Shown here piece by piece: positions 34,823 through 46,877 of a DNA stretch of 64,000 bases (position 1 is its first letter; each line of letters begins with the position of its first letter). The translations under genes and the position numbers were made by a program. Source of the stretch: Porogramme epimiltina (taxonomy: Eukaryota > Basidiomycota > Agaricomycetes > Polyporales > Polyporaceae). The DNA is taken from NCBI GenBank assembly GCA_900155495.1, contig FTLJ01000362.1, forward strand, positions 101,602 through 165,601, in the 5' to 3' direction. The notes under the pieces were generated by a model. The model made no database searches. It was given only the letters and a program-made list of their open reading frames with translations, and was not told the DNA's origin.

Positions 34823-35300
34823 CTATAGTGATTTTTTTCTCTTCCTCTGACTACTATGGGCCTTCCCCCCTGAACGGCGTGCGGGCCGCCGCGTGGGGGC
34901 AGGCTCGGATAATGGATACAGTATAACGGCGGCGCGTTGGCGGGGAGACGAGGGTGGTAATGATACAGTTGTACAGCGGCAGCGGCGGAACACATCGGCG
35001 ACGGGCAAGACCAAGCAAGCTTCGAGGACGGGCGGAACGGGGGAGCGGAACGGAGCGCGAGAGCGGAACGAAGGGGAGCGCAATCGAAGAAAAAATAAGG
35101 GCGGCCTCACCTGCGCGACTATTAGGTGTGCGAGGGCGACAATCACGGGAGCAAGACGGGGCGGGAGAAGGGGGCACAGCGGAGCGCGAGCAGAGAGATG
35201 AGGAGAGATAGAGGAGAGGAGGCGAGGCGAGATAGCAATAAACAAACTAACGAGCGGTGAGTGAGCGAGAGGGATGGTGAGAGGTGCCTGACTGAGCGTT
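34823..35300 (-). other. Pyrimidine-rich 3' flank of the HMG-box gene
   Basis: In the mRNA sense (minus strand) this stretch is C/T-rich, the third such 3' flank in the window. The plus strand shows repeated GCGGAACG-type units around 35030-35080. Confidence 0.5.
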
Positions 35301-37206
35301 CTAAATCGCGAACGCGGACAGGGGCGACATGTACGGCGGCGGCGGCTGCGAGGCGAAGCCGGCATCCACGGGGTCGAGCGCGCGGTGGGGCGCGAAGTAG
35401 GCGGAAAAGTCGCTGCCTTTCTGGGCGGCGGCGCCGTAGTCGGGCTGCCGGTGCTGCTGCTGCGCCGGCGCGGTGCCGTACATCGCCAGGCCGACGCCAT
35501 ACGCCGCCGCGTGCTGCTGGTACAGGTGCGTGTCCTGTTGTTGTTGGTGCGGGTGATGGTGGTGGTGCGGGTGTTGTTGGTGCTGTTGGTACGGGTGGGG
35601 GGCGAGGTAGTCCGCGGCAGGGTCCAGGACGTCGTCGAGGTAGCAGGCGCCGTCGAGCACCGCGGCGGAGACGGGGTACGTCTGCGGCGTGCCGGGGACG
35701 CTCGAGAGCGGGGACGCGGACGCGGGCGGGGTGGTCCAGTCGAGGATGAACGACGAGGTGTCGATCGAAAGCGAGTGCGGCGCCGCGTACATGTCGTGCG
35801 CGGGCGCGGGCACGCAGGGGTTTGTGGATTCCTGCGTGTACGCGTGGAACACGTCGTGGGGGGCGAGTGGGTCGCAGGCCGGGGCGTACGGCGGCAGCGC
35901 GGGGGTCGCGGAGGTGTCGAAAGAGAACGTGCTGAAGTCCTGCGGGGCGGAGAGATCGCGGGTCAGCGGGGCCGATCGGTGGAGATCGCGCACAGGAATG
36001 GCACTCACAAAGGAGGGATTTTGCGGGGCAAGTGCGTACGTGGGCGTGGGCGCGAAGGGGGACGAGGGTGGGGGCGAGCTGTAGCAGTCGCTTTCGGTGT
36101 CCGGCTCCGACTCCGGGGGCGACGAGGGCGCCGGGGTCGGACACCCAAACGACGACGCCTCGGAGACGGGCGAGGACGCGCGCGGGGCCTCGGGCTGTGA
36201 GCTCGAGGAGCGGCCTTTGAGCTTGCGCTGCGCGGGCGACGCCGGCTCTGCGGCGCTGAGGAAGGGCCCGGGGGCGGAGTGTTCGGTCTCGGGGACAGGC
36301 GCCGAGGAGGAGCGGCGGTAGTGGCGCGCGGTGATGGGGGCCTCGAAGCGGGTCACGACCTGGGGGACGTGGTGGCGGTCGAACTCCTGGATGGCGGCGT
36401 CGAGCGCGGCGCCTTTCTTGCCCTCGATGAGGAGCTCCGCGATCTTGGCGCAGCGGGTGAGGTCCTTGGGCTCGACCTCGCGCACCTTGCGCTTCTCCGC
36501 GGGCGCCTTGCCCTTGGTGTGCAGCGGGCGGAACGCGTACTGGGGGAACTTGCGCTTGTGCTCCTCGAGCGCGGCCTTGGCCTTGGCGTGCCACACCTGG
36601 CGCTCCTCGTTTGGCAGGTTCTGCCAGGTGAGGCCGATGATCTTGCTCAACGTGCTGTGGTTCGTCTCGACCTCGGACGAGACGTGCTGGTTCTTGATGA
36701 ACGACGAGCGGAAGAGGATGAACGCGTTCGGCGGCCGCGGGATGTGGTTCTCGGGCCGCTTCTTTGCGTGCGCAGCACGGCGCGCGCCGGGCGCGACGGG
36801 GGCGGAGCCGAGCATGGCGGCGGTGGCGGCGGTCCCGTCGGCGTCGGGGTTCGCGGGGAAGAGGAGCGGGGAGTCGGCCGCGAACGCGTGCTCGTGCACG
36901 AGGCTCGGCGGGTCGTTGTACGTGCCTGGGGTGACGGTCGGGGCGAACGCGATGCCCTGCGCGGCCACGCACGCCGGCTGGACGTCTGCGCGGCGGGCAA
37001 GGCGAGGCAGAGGAAGGGAGGAGGAGAGGAGGGGAGGGGAGAGGGCGCTTGGTCAGTCCCGGCTGCTCGATTCCGTCCCCGCCGCACGCACACACGGACT
37101 CGGAGGATCTGCGTGTGGTTGCGGGGATGGCTGTGTGGGCGGTGCGGTGCTTACCTTTGGACGGGGGCGGGGCACGCTTGGAGGCGCGGGTGCGTTCAGC
37201 AGGCAT
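35301..37206 (-). CDS. HMG-box transcription factor (MATA_HMG type)
   Basis: A sequence-specific DNA-binding regulator, expected in the nucleus. Two exons fit in phase: 37206-37155 and 36985-35301, giving 578 residues. The HMG box is at about residues 99-171. It opens with RPENHIPRPPNAFILFR and contains SKIIGLTWQNLPNEE and HKRKFPQYAFRP, the three-helix pattern of the MATA_HMG class used by fungal mating and sexual-development regulators (Coprinopsis Pcc1/Exp1-like proteins belong to this broad class; orthology not tested). A basic segment follows (about 175-200). The C-terminal two thirds is Ser/Pro-rich with an acidic patch and a His/Gln tract (QQHQQHPHHHHHPHQQQQ) near residues 490-510, typical of activation domains. 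A large plus-strand open frame across the same region is a codon-bias shadow. Confidence 0.95.
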
Positions 37207-37368
37207 GGCGGGGAGGGGGAGGGGAAGACGACCGGAAGCGGCAGGCGGCCACGAGAGGAGTTGGAGGAGGAGCGGGCGGAGAGGGGACAGTGACTGGACG
37301 AGAGGGAGCGTGCGTGATGGAGGAGGAGGGGTGTCGCAAATCAAGCACGGGTGGGAGATTACATACGT

Positions 37369-37374
37369 CTTATA
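37369..37374 (-). promoter_or_regulatory. TATA box of the HMG-box gene
   Basis: TATAAG on the minus strand, about 165 bp upstream of the ATG, followed by a C/T-rich leader. Confidence 0.55.
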
Positions 37375-40300
37375 GCGGCCGGGCGGGGCGAGAGGACGAG
37401 GGTGCGAATTCCATGGGAGGAGGGCCCATCAGCTCCGAATAATGCGGCGCATTCCTTGCCTCTGGGCTGCGATTCCGCTTGCGCACGATAAGCGTCCCCG
37501 GACGGGCAGGCGGGGCCCGGCACGGCGGATGCTCGTGGCTTACACCCCCGGTCACGTCCCCCCGCCTGGCGCCGGACGGGTTGATTTTGTGTTATTACGT
37601 CTCCGCTAATGCACGCGTAGCCCGCCCGCGGCCAACCTTGTGCGACAGCGTGCAGCCCCATCTGGGCCGTTCGCGAGGGCAGCCGACGCGGACGGCTGTC
37701 ACGGCGGGAGAGGAGGGAGGGCAAATCTCGCGGGAGACGGCGCACGGGAAACGGGACACGGGCGACGGGCGACGGCTGGCACGAGGCGGCGCAGAAGAAG
37801 GGCGATCTGGGAGAGCACGGGTGCCCTCGCAGATGGCGCACGATGACGCGGTGCTAGTGTTGGAGAGACCAGGGCACCATGCTGCGTCGGGCAGTTGTTG
37901 TTCTGTCGACCTTCGAAGTTCTGTGGGGTGCGTCCAGCGCCACCTGGGCCGCGCACACGGTCGCGAGGGGGCCGGGTCGAGGAGGCCCACGACATTGTTG
38001 TCGGCGCGGAGGCTGAGACCGCGAGGGGCCAAGTAGGAGGGGGCCGCTGGGGAGGCGGGCCTCGTGTTGATGACGGGGCGGGCGGCGGTGGGTGTTGCAG
38101 TGCCAGAGTGCCAGACTTGCCAGGCCCCGCCCGCCCACTCTACTTGCTCCCTAACGCCACATCTGGGATCGATCACGTCCAGATCACGGGCGGAGGCAAA
38201 ATAGGCGTGCAATTATCGCCCAGATATCCCCTCCGATCGCCCCCGCACCAGCCCTGTCCGCCCTGCCTGCCCGCCCTGCCCTAATCCGGCACCTCCGCCC
38301 CGCCCCGCCGCTGCGCCCGCCGCCAGGCAGAGTTGAGAGTGCAGAGTGGACGGCTGCCCACCCGCGCCCGCGCTCTGCGCTAGCCCTGCTTCCCTTCTTT
38401 ACTTGCTGATATTTGGCCGCCGCTTGGCGCGGACACGTCGACTTTCTCTCCTACGCCGAATTTCTGACCGTCTGCGCGAAAGCCTCCGATGGGGCAGCAG
38501 GCGCGCGGAAGCATTCGGTGATCTCGAATCGAGCGCCCATCCCTCCCACTCCGGCGACCGAGCGCCCGTCCCGCTGATGACCGGCCGATAGCGTCTCTTT
38601 CTCCCGACTCCCGACTCCCGGGACACTCTCCTCTGACTCCACGTCTGCTCTCCACCCGCGCGAGTGTGCGTAAGTACTTCCTTACGTCTCCCGCCAGAGC
38701 GCAAGCGGCCGGGCATCATCCGTACGCGCAGAGTCAAACGTAGCTTCTTTCCCCCAGCCATGCGCGCGCGCGCGCAGTGCCGCCACCACTAAATCGAGCG
38801 TAGCGTGGGACGCACGGAGGGCACGGACGGCAGCGGGCACGGAACGCGGTTCCTGGTGCGCCAATCTCGTCCTCCAGAAGCCAGCTTCCTCGGATGGATC
38901 GTGCGCGCACAGGCGCTCGCCCCCACTGGTGTTCCCTCGCCGCGCGAGAGAGAACAAGTGCAGCCCTCCTTCGCCGGGGCCAGCGGCGACGCTGCCGCGC
39001 GCGCTGCTGCTTGTTCTCTGCCACCCCGAGCCCGCTACGGCAGCGCCTTGAGATGGGGCTACCGTTGCTAGACTGCGGGGGGGCTTCGCCGTACGTACGA
39101 CGCACAGCACGACGGACGAGGCCGCGCCCCTCCCCGTCGGTCGGAGCAGGGGGAAGAGAAGGGGCTTCGCGCCTCGCGCTTCGGCCTTCGAGCTTCGAGC
39201 AACAAATGCGCCGCGAGCGGCCCCGCGGCGCACCCTTCGCGCGCCTGGCCCGTCCATCCGTCCAGTCCACGGGCGCAGTGAGGGGTACGTTCGGGCTGCC
39301 TATCCCCGCGCCCCCAACCCCCAGCCTCCGCGGAGCGTCGGGACGTGCGTGCGCACAGAGAAGGCGGGGCTCGGCCGGCCCTGCGAGCTTCTTCGCGCGC
39401 GACACACACGTCTGTTTGCGCACGCGCCCGTCCGCCCCGCCCTGAACGGATTTTCTGTGGACGCACCCACGGGGATGGACGTGTGGACCGCACAGACGCG
39501 CGCCCCAGACGGCCTGGCAGCCAGACAGCCAAACAGACAGCGACGACGACCGCCCCTGCCTGCGCAAGAAAAAAGCCAAAACGGCTCGGCGCCGACCTAC
39601 CCTCGCTGCGTCCCCTGGCGCCAGCGCGACGTCCTTGTTTCCCCGGGCCTTTGAGGCTGCCATGTACGATACGCACCCCGGTGGTGCTTCCCCAACCCTA
39701 GAGCCAGTGGCTCGAAAGAGGCAGCGTTGTCTGCGGATTGCGTGCGCAGCGGGCAGCGCACGAGGCTCGCCCGCAGGTGTCAGCAGCGACGCATTAGGCA
39801 GCAGCCCACCCACCCGCCCGTCCGGCTGCCCGCGCCTTCTCTCTCGTGCTACTGGGCACGTCAAATTCGCGGGCGGGGCGGACGGACATGGTGCGGCCTG
39901 CGCACGCATATGGGAGCGGGACGGGGTCACGGTGCCCCCTCCCCCATCCCGCCGCCCGCGCGTGATAAGCTTCCCGACGAAAGTTTTTTGCGTGCGCACG
40001 CGGGCGCACGGCGTATTTTGGGACGCCGGCGAGCGGCCGGGTCACGCTCGACTGCGTCGAGGGGCGCGAGTGGGCAATCGCACGCCCCGACACGCGCTGG
40101 CGCCCGCCTCCTCCCGCGCAGGCCTCCTTCCATCTCCGGCAGCAGGCGACGGAGATGGGGCCCGATGCTGCCGGCATGCACCGCGCTTCCTGCCTTCCTG
40201 TGGGATGGGACGCGCGCACGGCGGGAGCCCCCACTCCACTCGCTCGCTCGTCCATCGTCCTGCTGCCCGACCCGTCGTCGGTCGCGCCCTTTCCCTCGCC

Positions 40301-43300
40301 GTGCCCTTGTCCTGGTCGCCCCCGCGACATATTGCGCTCGCCCCGCTCCAACGCGTCTTCTTCTCTCGCTTAGCCACCTCGCCCCCATCTATCTCCCCTC
40401 TCCTGCCCCACACACTCGCTCGCCCGCTCATTCCGCCGCGCGCGCCATCACGATCAGCAGAACGCCGCCACGACGGCAGGGGCAGCACGCACGGACGATC
40501 GCCCCCCGCACGCGCACGCACGCTGCTGAGGAGCCCAGAAGCGCACGGCGTTCGCGACGGCCGCGCTCCTCCGCGCCTCGTGTTTCCTACGAAGCCTTCC
40601 TCCTCCTCCCTCGCCTCTCATCAGGAAAGTCTCCGCCGCCCGCCTGGGGCGCGTGGGCTGCATTGGGCCTGCGAGCGGGGCGCGTCCGTGTGGGGTGCAG
40701 AGGACACTCGGGGCTTCGGCGGCGGCAAATTTGCTGGACGCCGCGGGCGATGAGGGTGCAGCTGCGCTTCTCTCTCTCGCCCTCTGTCTCGCTTGCTCTC
40801 TCTTCCAGGCTCCCTCTCTTTTCTCTCTCCTTCGAATGCGCGGTTCGCGAGCTAGAGCTCGCGGGAGACCGGGTGGGGTTGCGCAGCGTGGTGGTGCGCG
40901 TGTTTTTTGCCGGAGACCTCAGACTGCTGCGTCCGCGCACCGCATTCGGGAGTCGGGAGTCGGGAGTACGAGAGTTGGAGCTTACGGCTCGTGTAGCTCG
41001 TGGTGCGTGGTGGCGAGTCGGGAAGGGGGGCACGTGTAGGCTGCTTGCTGATCGACTTATCCGCCTGCCAGATCGAGGCGCCGTGCCCCTCTGGGGCCGC
41101 CTTCGAGCGTCGCCCAGCGGCGGGGGCGACTGCGCAAAGCCTTCGGCCGCTACTCTCGTCCGCACACCGAGCACTTTCGAGCATCGAGCGGGATGGGGCA
41201 CGGGCGTTTCTGAAAAGAGGCGCGCCGCGTGACCTGCCCGCTGCACCGCCTCCCGCCTGCGAGGGTGCGCCGTGCCGGACATGTGCAGAGGGCGGACGGG
41301 CCGATTGCTGTTTTATTATTATTAAATAATATGCGCCTGGGGGGCCGTCCGTCGATAAGCACAGCATGTCGTGGATGTAGACTTTCCCCATCCCCTTGCG
41401 CGATGACGACCTGTGACAGCCAATAGGACGGACATGAAGGAGGATCCGGGGCGGCGAGCTGGGAGGAACTCACCCGCGATAATAGTAAACGGTTTATCCG
41501 CGGTGCAAACGAGGGCGGGGCGGGGCGCACCCGAGGTCCTGCCGTCATGGATGGGCCCTAGAGGTGCTGGAGACGGATCCGCGTCCTGAGGGCGGTGCGG
41601 GCTCGCAAGCTGCGCCGCTCTGTTGGAGCTCGGCGCGCCCTCCCATTTCGATTCGTCTCGTCTCGTCTCCGTCTCCGTGCACACAGCGGCCGCACAACGC
41701 TCGCTCGCGCGTCGGGCCCGGGCCTGCGCGCTGCGAGCTGGGAAGCGCGAAGCGGAAGGAGGGAAGCACGAAGCGGTAAGCAAATTCAGGAAGGGCGCGG
41801 TGGCGACCCGCGAGCGAGGCATCAGACGCGACGCGCCGCGCCTGGGACGCAGGGGCCCGTCGAGCCAACCAGGGCCCGCCGCCGAGCGCGTCTCTCGCGC
41901 GAGCGAGAGCCTCGAGGCCCCGCCGCCGCCCCCCTCGATCACAGACGCCGTGGCGGCGGGTGATGTATGAACTAGGCGAGACGCTCTCGGTGCGGCCGCC
42001 ACCCAGGCCAGCGGCGGGCGCGGGTTGCATATGGCCATAAGCATGGCCCGTCCGCGGGACGAGCCCCGGCGCGGGGCGACGCGGACGTGCGACCCACGTC
42101 CCGCCGCTGCGCCCGCTCGCGGGACCGTGCCTTGTGCGCCCCGCCGCGGCGGCAGGCCCTCGACGGAGATGAGGGCCTGGGTGGGCGGCGCCGTATGCCA
42201 ATCATACGGGGGTGGGAGGCTGCGCACGCGCGGGGAGCTGGGGGCGGCGGCAGGGCGCCCCTGCGGTGCCTCTGCGGGCGCGCAGCCCGCCGCTGCCGTC
42301 TCCAGCGAGGAACGGCGAGCGTCCGCCATACATACGGACGGCCCCTTGTGCGCTGGCGCGCGGCGCACCCAAAGCCCTGGGGCGTACCTGGGCATCCCCG
42401 AGCGTCCGCGGAGCGATCAGAGGCGCGGCTGCTGTCTCGTCGCCAGTCGCCATAGCCAGCTCCGAAGCACAACGCGCGAAGCACGCTCGCGGCGGACGTC
42501 GCGGGGGCGCTCGCGCGGACAGACGCGCGGACGGCGGACGCTGGACGACGAGCTGGCCCGCGCGTGATGTGTGCTCCACGCGGGCCCGGGACGGCCCAGC
42601 GCCCGGCGCGGCGGGAGATGAACGTGCGAAGATGGCGCGAGGGCGCAGAGAACAACGCGCGCGGCGCCATATGCGGACTCGAGTGGTTAGTGGGGAGGGC
42701 GGGCGGCGGGGGCGCCCGCCGGTGCGCCGAGCCGAGCAGGCTACTTAGTGCGGGGCGCATCCGCGCGCGGGATCGAGATCGCGCGCCCGGGGGGCGGGGC
42801 GGGCTCGCAGGGCCGCCGACCCTGAGCGGGCGGGCGCGTGCCTGCTCCCGATGTTCATTATCGCATGCATGAAGGGTCCACGGGCGCCTGGCGGGGGGCC
42901 GGTGATGCGTGCACATGATGGGCGGCGTCGTGGTGCGTGCTTGAGCGGTGGGCGAGGAGAGGAGCACTGGGGGGGCTGTCGGCCAGCGTCGAGCCCTCAG
43001 AGTTGCACGGCCGCTCGTCGCCTTGGTGGTTCTGGACCCTTGGGCCGGTGGCGGCCAATGCTTGCCCGCGATCACGGCTAGCGCGCGGGCGTTCCTGTCG
43101 CCGGGCCAGAGAAGAATTTGGGGCGCAATAATGGCTGGGAAGCGGCGAATCGTCTGCGAGCCACCTGGGCAGCACGAGAGGACTTGGTTAGCTGCACAGT
43201 TAATGATGAATGATGGGGGGGCGCGATAAAGAAGAAGAGCCCGTGAGCCATCAGCATACCTCGAAATATTCGGCGACCCCCGTGGTGCATCAGACGGGGT

Positions 43301-44336
43301 TCGTAACCTTCAACTCTGTCTGGCCTAGCATCCCGTCCTAGATAATGCCAACCGTGGAATCCAGGAGGCGGGTAGCACGGACGAGCACCCTTCGAAAGGC
43401 GAACGAGCTTCACTGGGCACGGCCGTCGCGCCACTATCCGGGGGACCCATTTTGGGAGGTGTCGTACGCGACGCCCGATGTCAGGCATGGCGCACGGGAG
43501 GATAATAACAAATCGTCATGTGCCGATTGCCACATGTCGACGCTTCTGGGGGCGAAGCCTGAGGCGTCTGTCGCGATAGCGAACGTGCATGAGCACGCTG
43601 ACCGGGGCGGCAGACGTTCTTTGTACTCAGATGACGTTGATTCGGTCCGGCGTGCGGCCGTACATGGGTAAGCACTGTGCGATATGTAGCCATGTGGACT
43701 GCCCGACTGGTCTCGGATAGAGCGCTACGTGAGTGAGTAAGATCTGCGCTAGACGTGCGCTAAGCAGGGCTCACCCTGGCTCAGTCGACTCGTGAGTCGT
43801 CAACATCACTAAGAGAAAGCGGATGGCTGTGTTCAGGGAACTTATGCCTCAGAGCGGAATGCGTTGTATTCGTCGGGCACTTCCGCAAAAGGCGCTAGAA
43901 GTGTGGTTTCAGCTTTCCTAGAAGGTTTTGCGTGTAGTCTTGATAGCGCCCTGAAAAGCCCGTGCCACGAGTGGAAACCTTCCACAGACATGAGGCGAGA
44001 CGACAACGAGGGTTTTCTAGAGGGTGGCGTACCTAGCCTCTTCTCACTTGCGAGCTCGGCATTACAAATGTCCCAGGTGAGCAATCATCACATATATGCG
44101 GCCGACCGGCACGTGTGTGCATTGTATTGCGTCGAAGTTCAAGTGTACAGACCATGCAGCTATGTCTCACTACGTGGGTCCGTACGGCGTTCAGATTATT
44201 CCCGCATGCTTCGCAATCACGATGTCGGTTGAGGCGATGTATGCGAAGAAGGCGACGGATCACTCACATTCGCATAAATCTCCAGTAGCGTAACGTCGTC
44301 GTGGGGAGTGCCGGCATGTACCTCACGGGGAAATCA
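37375..44336. other. 7-kb GC-rich region with no supported gene
   Basis: Very GC-rich to about 43000. Several long open frames exist on both strands (up to 501 codons) but they overlap one another, are dominated by Arg/Ala/Pro/Ser and show no domain. Short heptamer runs (CCCGACT-type at 38606-38621 and its complement at 40947-40968) are the only repeats noted. The length is unusual beside the compact right-hand third of the window and may include a long upstream control region for the HMG-box gene (inference). Confidence 0.45.
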
Positions 44337-44352
44337 CTACTGCCGTCCAGGT

Positions 44353-44772
44353 TCAGCCACGTTGAAAGAGAACGAGGGGGCAAAGACACACCATGACGAC
44401 CGCGTCTGCCTCTATTTCGACCAACATCTCAGAAGAGACGAATTGCGCCCCGACAATCATAGTCGCGGTTGGCCCGACGTCCCCTAGCGCGTCCTTCAGC
44501 GCTGCGCCGACCTTGTCCGCATCTCCGCCGTCCGTGACAAACATCCGCACACGAACGATGTCATCCTTTTCGCCCCCGAGTGCCCTGACCGCCCGTATGA
44601 TTTCCTCGAAGATGGTGCGGGCTTGCTCACCGGCAGAACCGGGATGCAGGAGCTTGCCGGAAACGGGGTGGATGGAGGTGGTGCCGGAGACGGAGATGAA
44701 GGGCCCCTTGCGCACGGCGCGCGAGTAGCCAAATTGTTTCTCGTACGGGTTCGCCGTCTGGAATTTCTGCAT
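44353..44772 (-). CDS. Rid family (YjgF/YER057c/UK114) protein
   Basis: 139 residues, the normal size for this family, whose members form trimers and in several cases hydrolyse reactive enamines/imines. The family fold is evident from FGYSRAVRKGPFISVSG (start of the first strands), TIFEEIIRAVRALGG (helix), DIVRVRMFVTD and LVEIEADAVV. The start MQKFQTANPYEKQFGYS is chosen because the upstream in-frame extension is low-complexity. The arginine that RidA itself uses for catalysis (in a PAR-S-type motif before the last helix-strand) is replaced here: the segment reads GPTATMIVG. This suggests a non-RidA subfamily. The C terminus is uncertain: a 52-nt intron (GTGTGT...GGCAG) starting after codon VVM would end the protein immediately at a TAG at 44337-44339. 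The gene diverges from the DUF6699 gene at 45270. Confidence 0.92.
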   Translation of the reverse strand: MQKFQTANPYEKQFGYSRAVRKGPFISVSGTTSIHPVSGKLLHPGSAGEQARTIFEEIIRAVRALGGEKDDIVRVRMFVTDGGDADKVGAALKDALGDVGPTATMIVGAQFVSSEMLVEIEADAVVMVCLCPLVLFQRG

Positions 44773-45269
44773 TGTGGGGATAAGGGGCGAGGGGGTTAGG
44801 GACGGCGAAGGTGAAGTTGTGCGTGCGCACCTCAGCTCCGTCACTGGTGGAGGCGCTATGTGTGGGCTGTGACTCCTCCCTTGCGTCCTAGTCATCTTGA
44901 CACATTCCTGGCGGTCGTATGCAGTCGATTCCGCGAGCCTTGAGACAAAGAGAGGGTATAGGTCGGAGAGGCGAAAGATGGGCGATTATGTGCCTCGAGA
45001 TTGCTGCATGGTGATGGTCGCGGGCAAGTCGTGGACAGAGGTTAATCTGGCGACGAGTGTGGCTCGCGCGGGCTCCTGTATCTTGCTCTCGACCACAATG
45101 GCGCCGCGCCTCCCTGCACAGCGGCCAGGACCTCAAACGCGATGGCGACGCGCATAAACCCACCGTCCGTGTTCGGACCGCCGTATCGAAGCCAACGGCA
45201 TTCAGCGCCCAGGATGTCCACGCCTCGTGTTCCCTGGCATCGCTCCTCGTCTTGATCCATCTCCTCGCC
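44773..45269. promoter_or_regulatory. Shared divergent promoter region (Rid protein / DUF6699 protein)
   Basis: About 500 bp between the two start codons. No clear TATA box; a TGACTC occurs near 44870. Confidence 0.4.
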
Positions 45270-46510
45270 ATGGGCGACCCCTACTACGGCATGCCCGACC
45301 TCGTCGAGCAGCCTCACCATGGTCAATTGCCCTCGATGGGCTTCCCCACCGGCTTCGGGCCCTCGTTCGAATCGCAGGACTCCCTCCGCACTCTCGCACC
45401 GCCCCCGTCCTTTGGCACCCCCGCTCTCTCCCAACCCTTCCTTGCCCCAGCTGCGCCACAGTGGCCACCACACGATTCGACCATCGCAGGTACACCCTCG
45501 TCGTGGGGCACGTCCTCGATGGGCGCGACCCCCATGTTCGCCGCCGCCCCCGCGATCGCCGTCATGCAGCCAATGCTCTCCGTCGGGGTCAGCTCCGAGG
45601 GCTGGCCGCGCCCGCTCGCCACGGCCGTCCATGCGGGCCCAAGCGGGAACAGCCCACCTTGGAAGGACATGGACGACGGGTACGAGCGAACGCTCCCTCT
45701 CCCGCGCGAGCGTACGCCGCTCTCGCGCAGCATCTCGCTCTCGTCCAGCCCCTCGTCCCTCTCCGGGCGCTCGCTCAACAGGAAGACATCCGTCGTGCGC
45801 GGGAACGCGGCCGAGGCTCTCAAGAGGCCGCCACGCGAATGGAGGACGGATTTCTCGATAGCGGGCTCGAGCATCCTCAGCGGGCTCCTCGGCACTCGAG
45901 GGAGGTCCCGCTCGTTTGGCGGCGTAGGGGGAGGCGGTGCGTGGACCATTTCTTTCTACTTTCCTTATCCAATTGCTGACGCGTCCTCCTTTCCCGTGGC
46001 CTTGTAGACCCAAAGGTCACGCTGCACCCGTATATCCGGTACAACGCCTCGAAGCCACCCATGTACCTTGATCTCCGCGAAAGCCCGAACGAACTCAAGT
46101 TTCGCGCGCTCAAGGACCAGCGACTCAGCAACTGGGACCTTATGCGCTTCGTGTGCGAGCCCCCGCTCCCGCACATGCGCCTCTTCCACGTGCTCCTCCC
46201 GTGGTACATCGACGTTGAGACCCAGAACCCAGCTGGCATAACCCTTTTCGAGCTCTTCATGGCGATCTACACGTGCATGAGCATGCAGATCGAGAACGCG
46301 GACTTCTATAACGTCGAGATGGATGCCGAGGCGCGCGCGCGAGTCACGGACGCGTGGGCGGCGCGGTGCCACACTGAGGAGGAACGCGCGATGGGCATCC
46401 GACGCGTAGACTACCTCAACGGGCGCGTGATCATGGAGGGCATCCAGAAGGGAAGGGACGGTCTATGGGAGATCAAGACACGGAAGCCGTACGTCGCCCA
46501 TGAACGCTAA
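45270..46510 (+). CDS. DUF6699 domain protein 1
   Basis: Function unknown; DUF6699 proteins are numerous in Agaricomycetes. Two exons fit in phase: 45270-45936 and 46008-46510, giving 389 residues. The N-terminal 220 residues are Pro/Ser/Gly-rich and probably disordered, with a Ser/Arg-rich block (PLSRSISLSSSPSSLSGRS). The domain is in exon 2: TLHPYIRYNASKPPMYLDLR, then LPHMRLFHVLLPWYIDV, TLFELFMAIYTCM and the signature MGIRRVDYLNGR near the C terminus, ending with WEIKTRKPYV. The ATG at 45270 is preferred over an upstream in-frame extension because it sits in CGCCATGG context. It is convergent with the Rab GAP gene, whose stop is 367 bp away. Confidence 0.9.
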
Positions 46511-46877
46511 CGTGGCTGGTGCTGACGTTGAGGGTACGACGGTAGAGACAGGAACGTTCGCGTTTGACTCCGTGATTTCCTGCTCGGCGCAGCTAGCTGC
46601 ACCGCGTGTTGCATCGTAGGTAGAGAGGATTTGATCCAGAGCTGCATTGTGTACTATTTATTCCAGAATCTGTGTCGCTAGTCATGCCTGTACATCACGT
46701 TCACTTTTCCTGTACGACTTCTCTCTCCTTTCTGGACCGTCTCGAGGTACCTTACACATTTGTACACCACCCTTCCCTAGCAATTTCCGACAACGTTATC
46801 GGTCCCCAATTCGTGGACGGGCGTGCAGAGAATAGTTGCGTAAATAATAACAAGATGGATAATAGACTGGACAGCGG
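46511..46877. other. Convergent intergenic spacer
   Basis: A/T-richer 3' flanks of the DUF6699 gene and the Rab GAP gene; nothing else seen. Confidence 0.5.

Noticed and set aside
35385..36200. 271-codon plus-strand frame rich in Val/Arg/Gly
   Set aside because: Exact antisense shadow of the HMG-box exon.
38606..40968. Heptamer runs (CCCGACT at 38606-38621 and its complement at 40947-40968) as ends of an element
   Set aside because: Only three units each, with no similarity beyond the runs.
39727..41232. 501-codon plus-strand open frame
   Set aside because: Arg/Ala/Pro/Ser-dominated, overlaps equally long frames on both strands, no domain or splice logic; typical of GC-rich non-coding DNA.
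41322..42395. 357-codon minus-strand open frame
   Set aside because: Same reasons: low complexity, many overlapping frames, no motif.
44033..44263. Minus-strand frame with three CxxC pairs (zinc-finger-like)
   Set aside because: Only 76 codons, no spacing pattern of a known finger, no upstream or downstream exon that fits.
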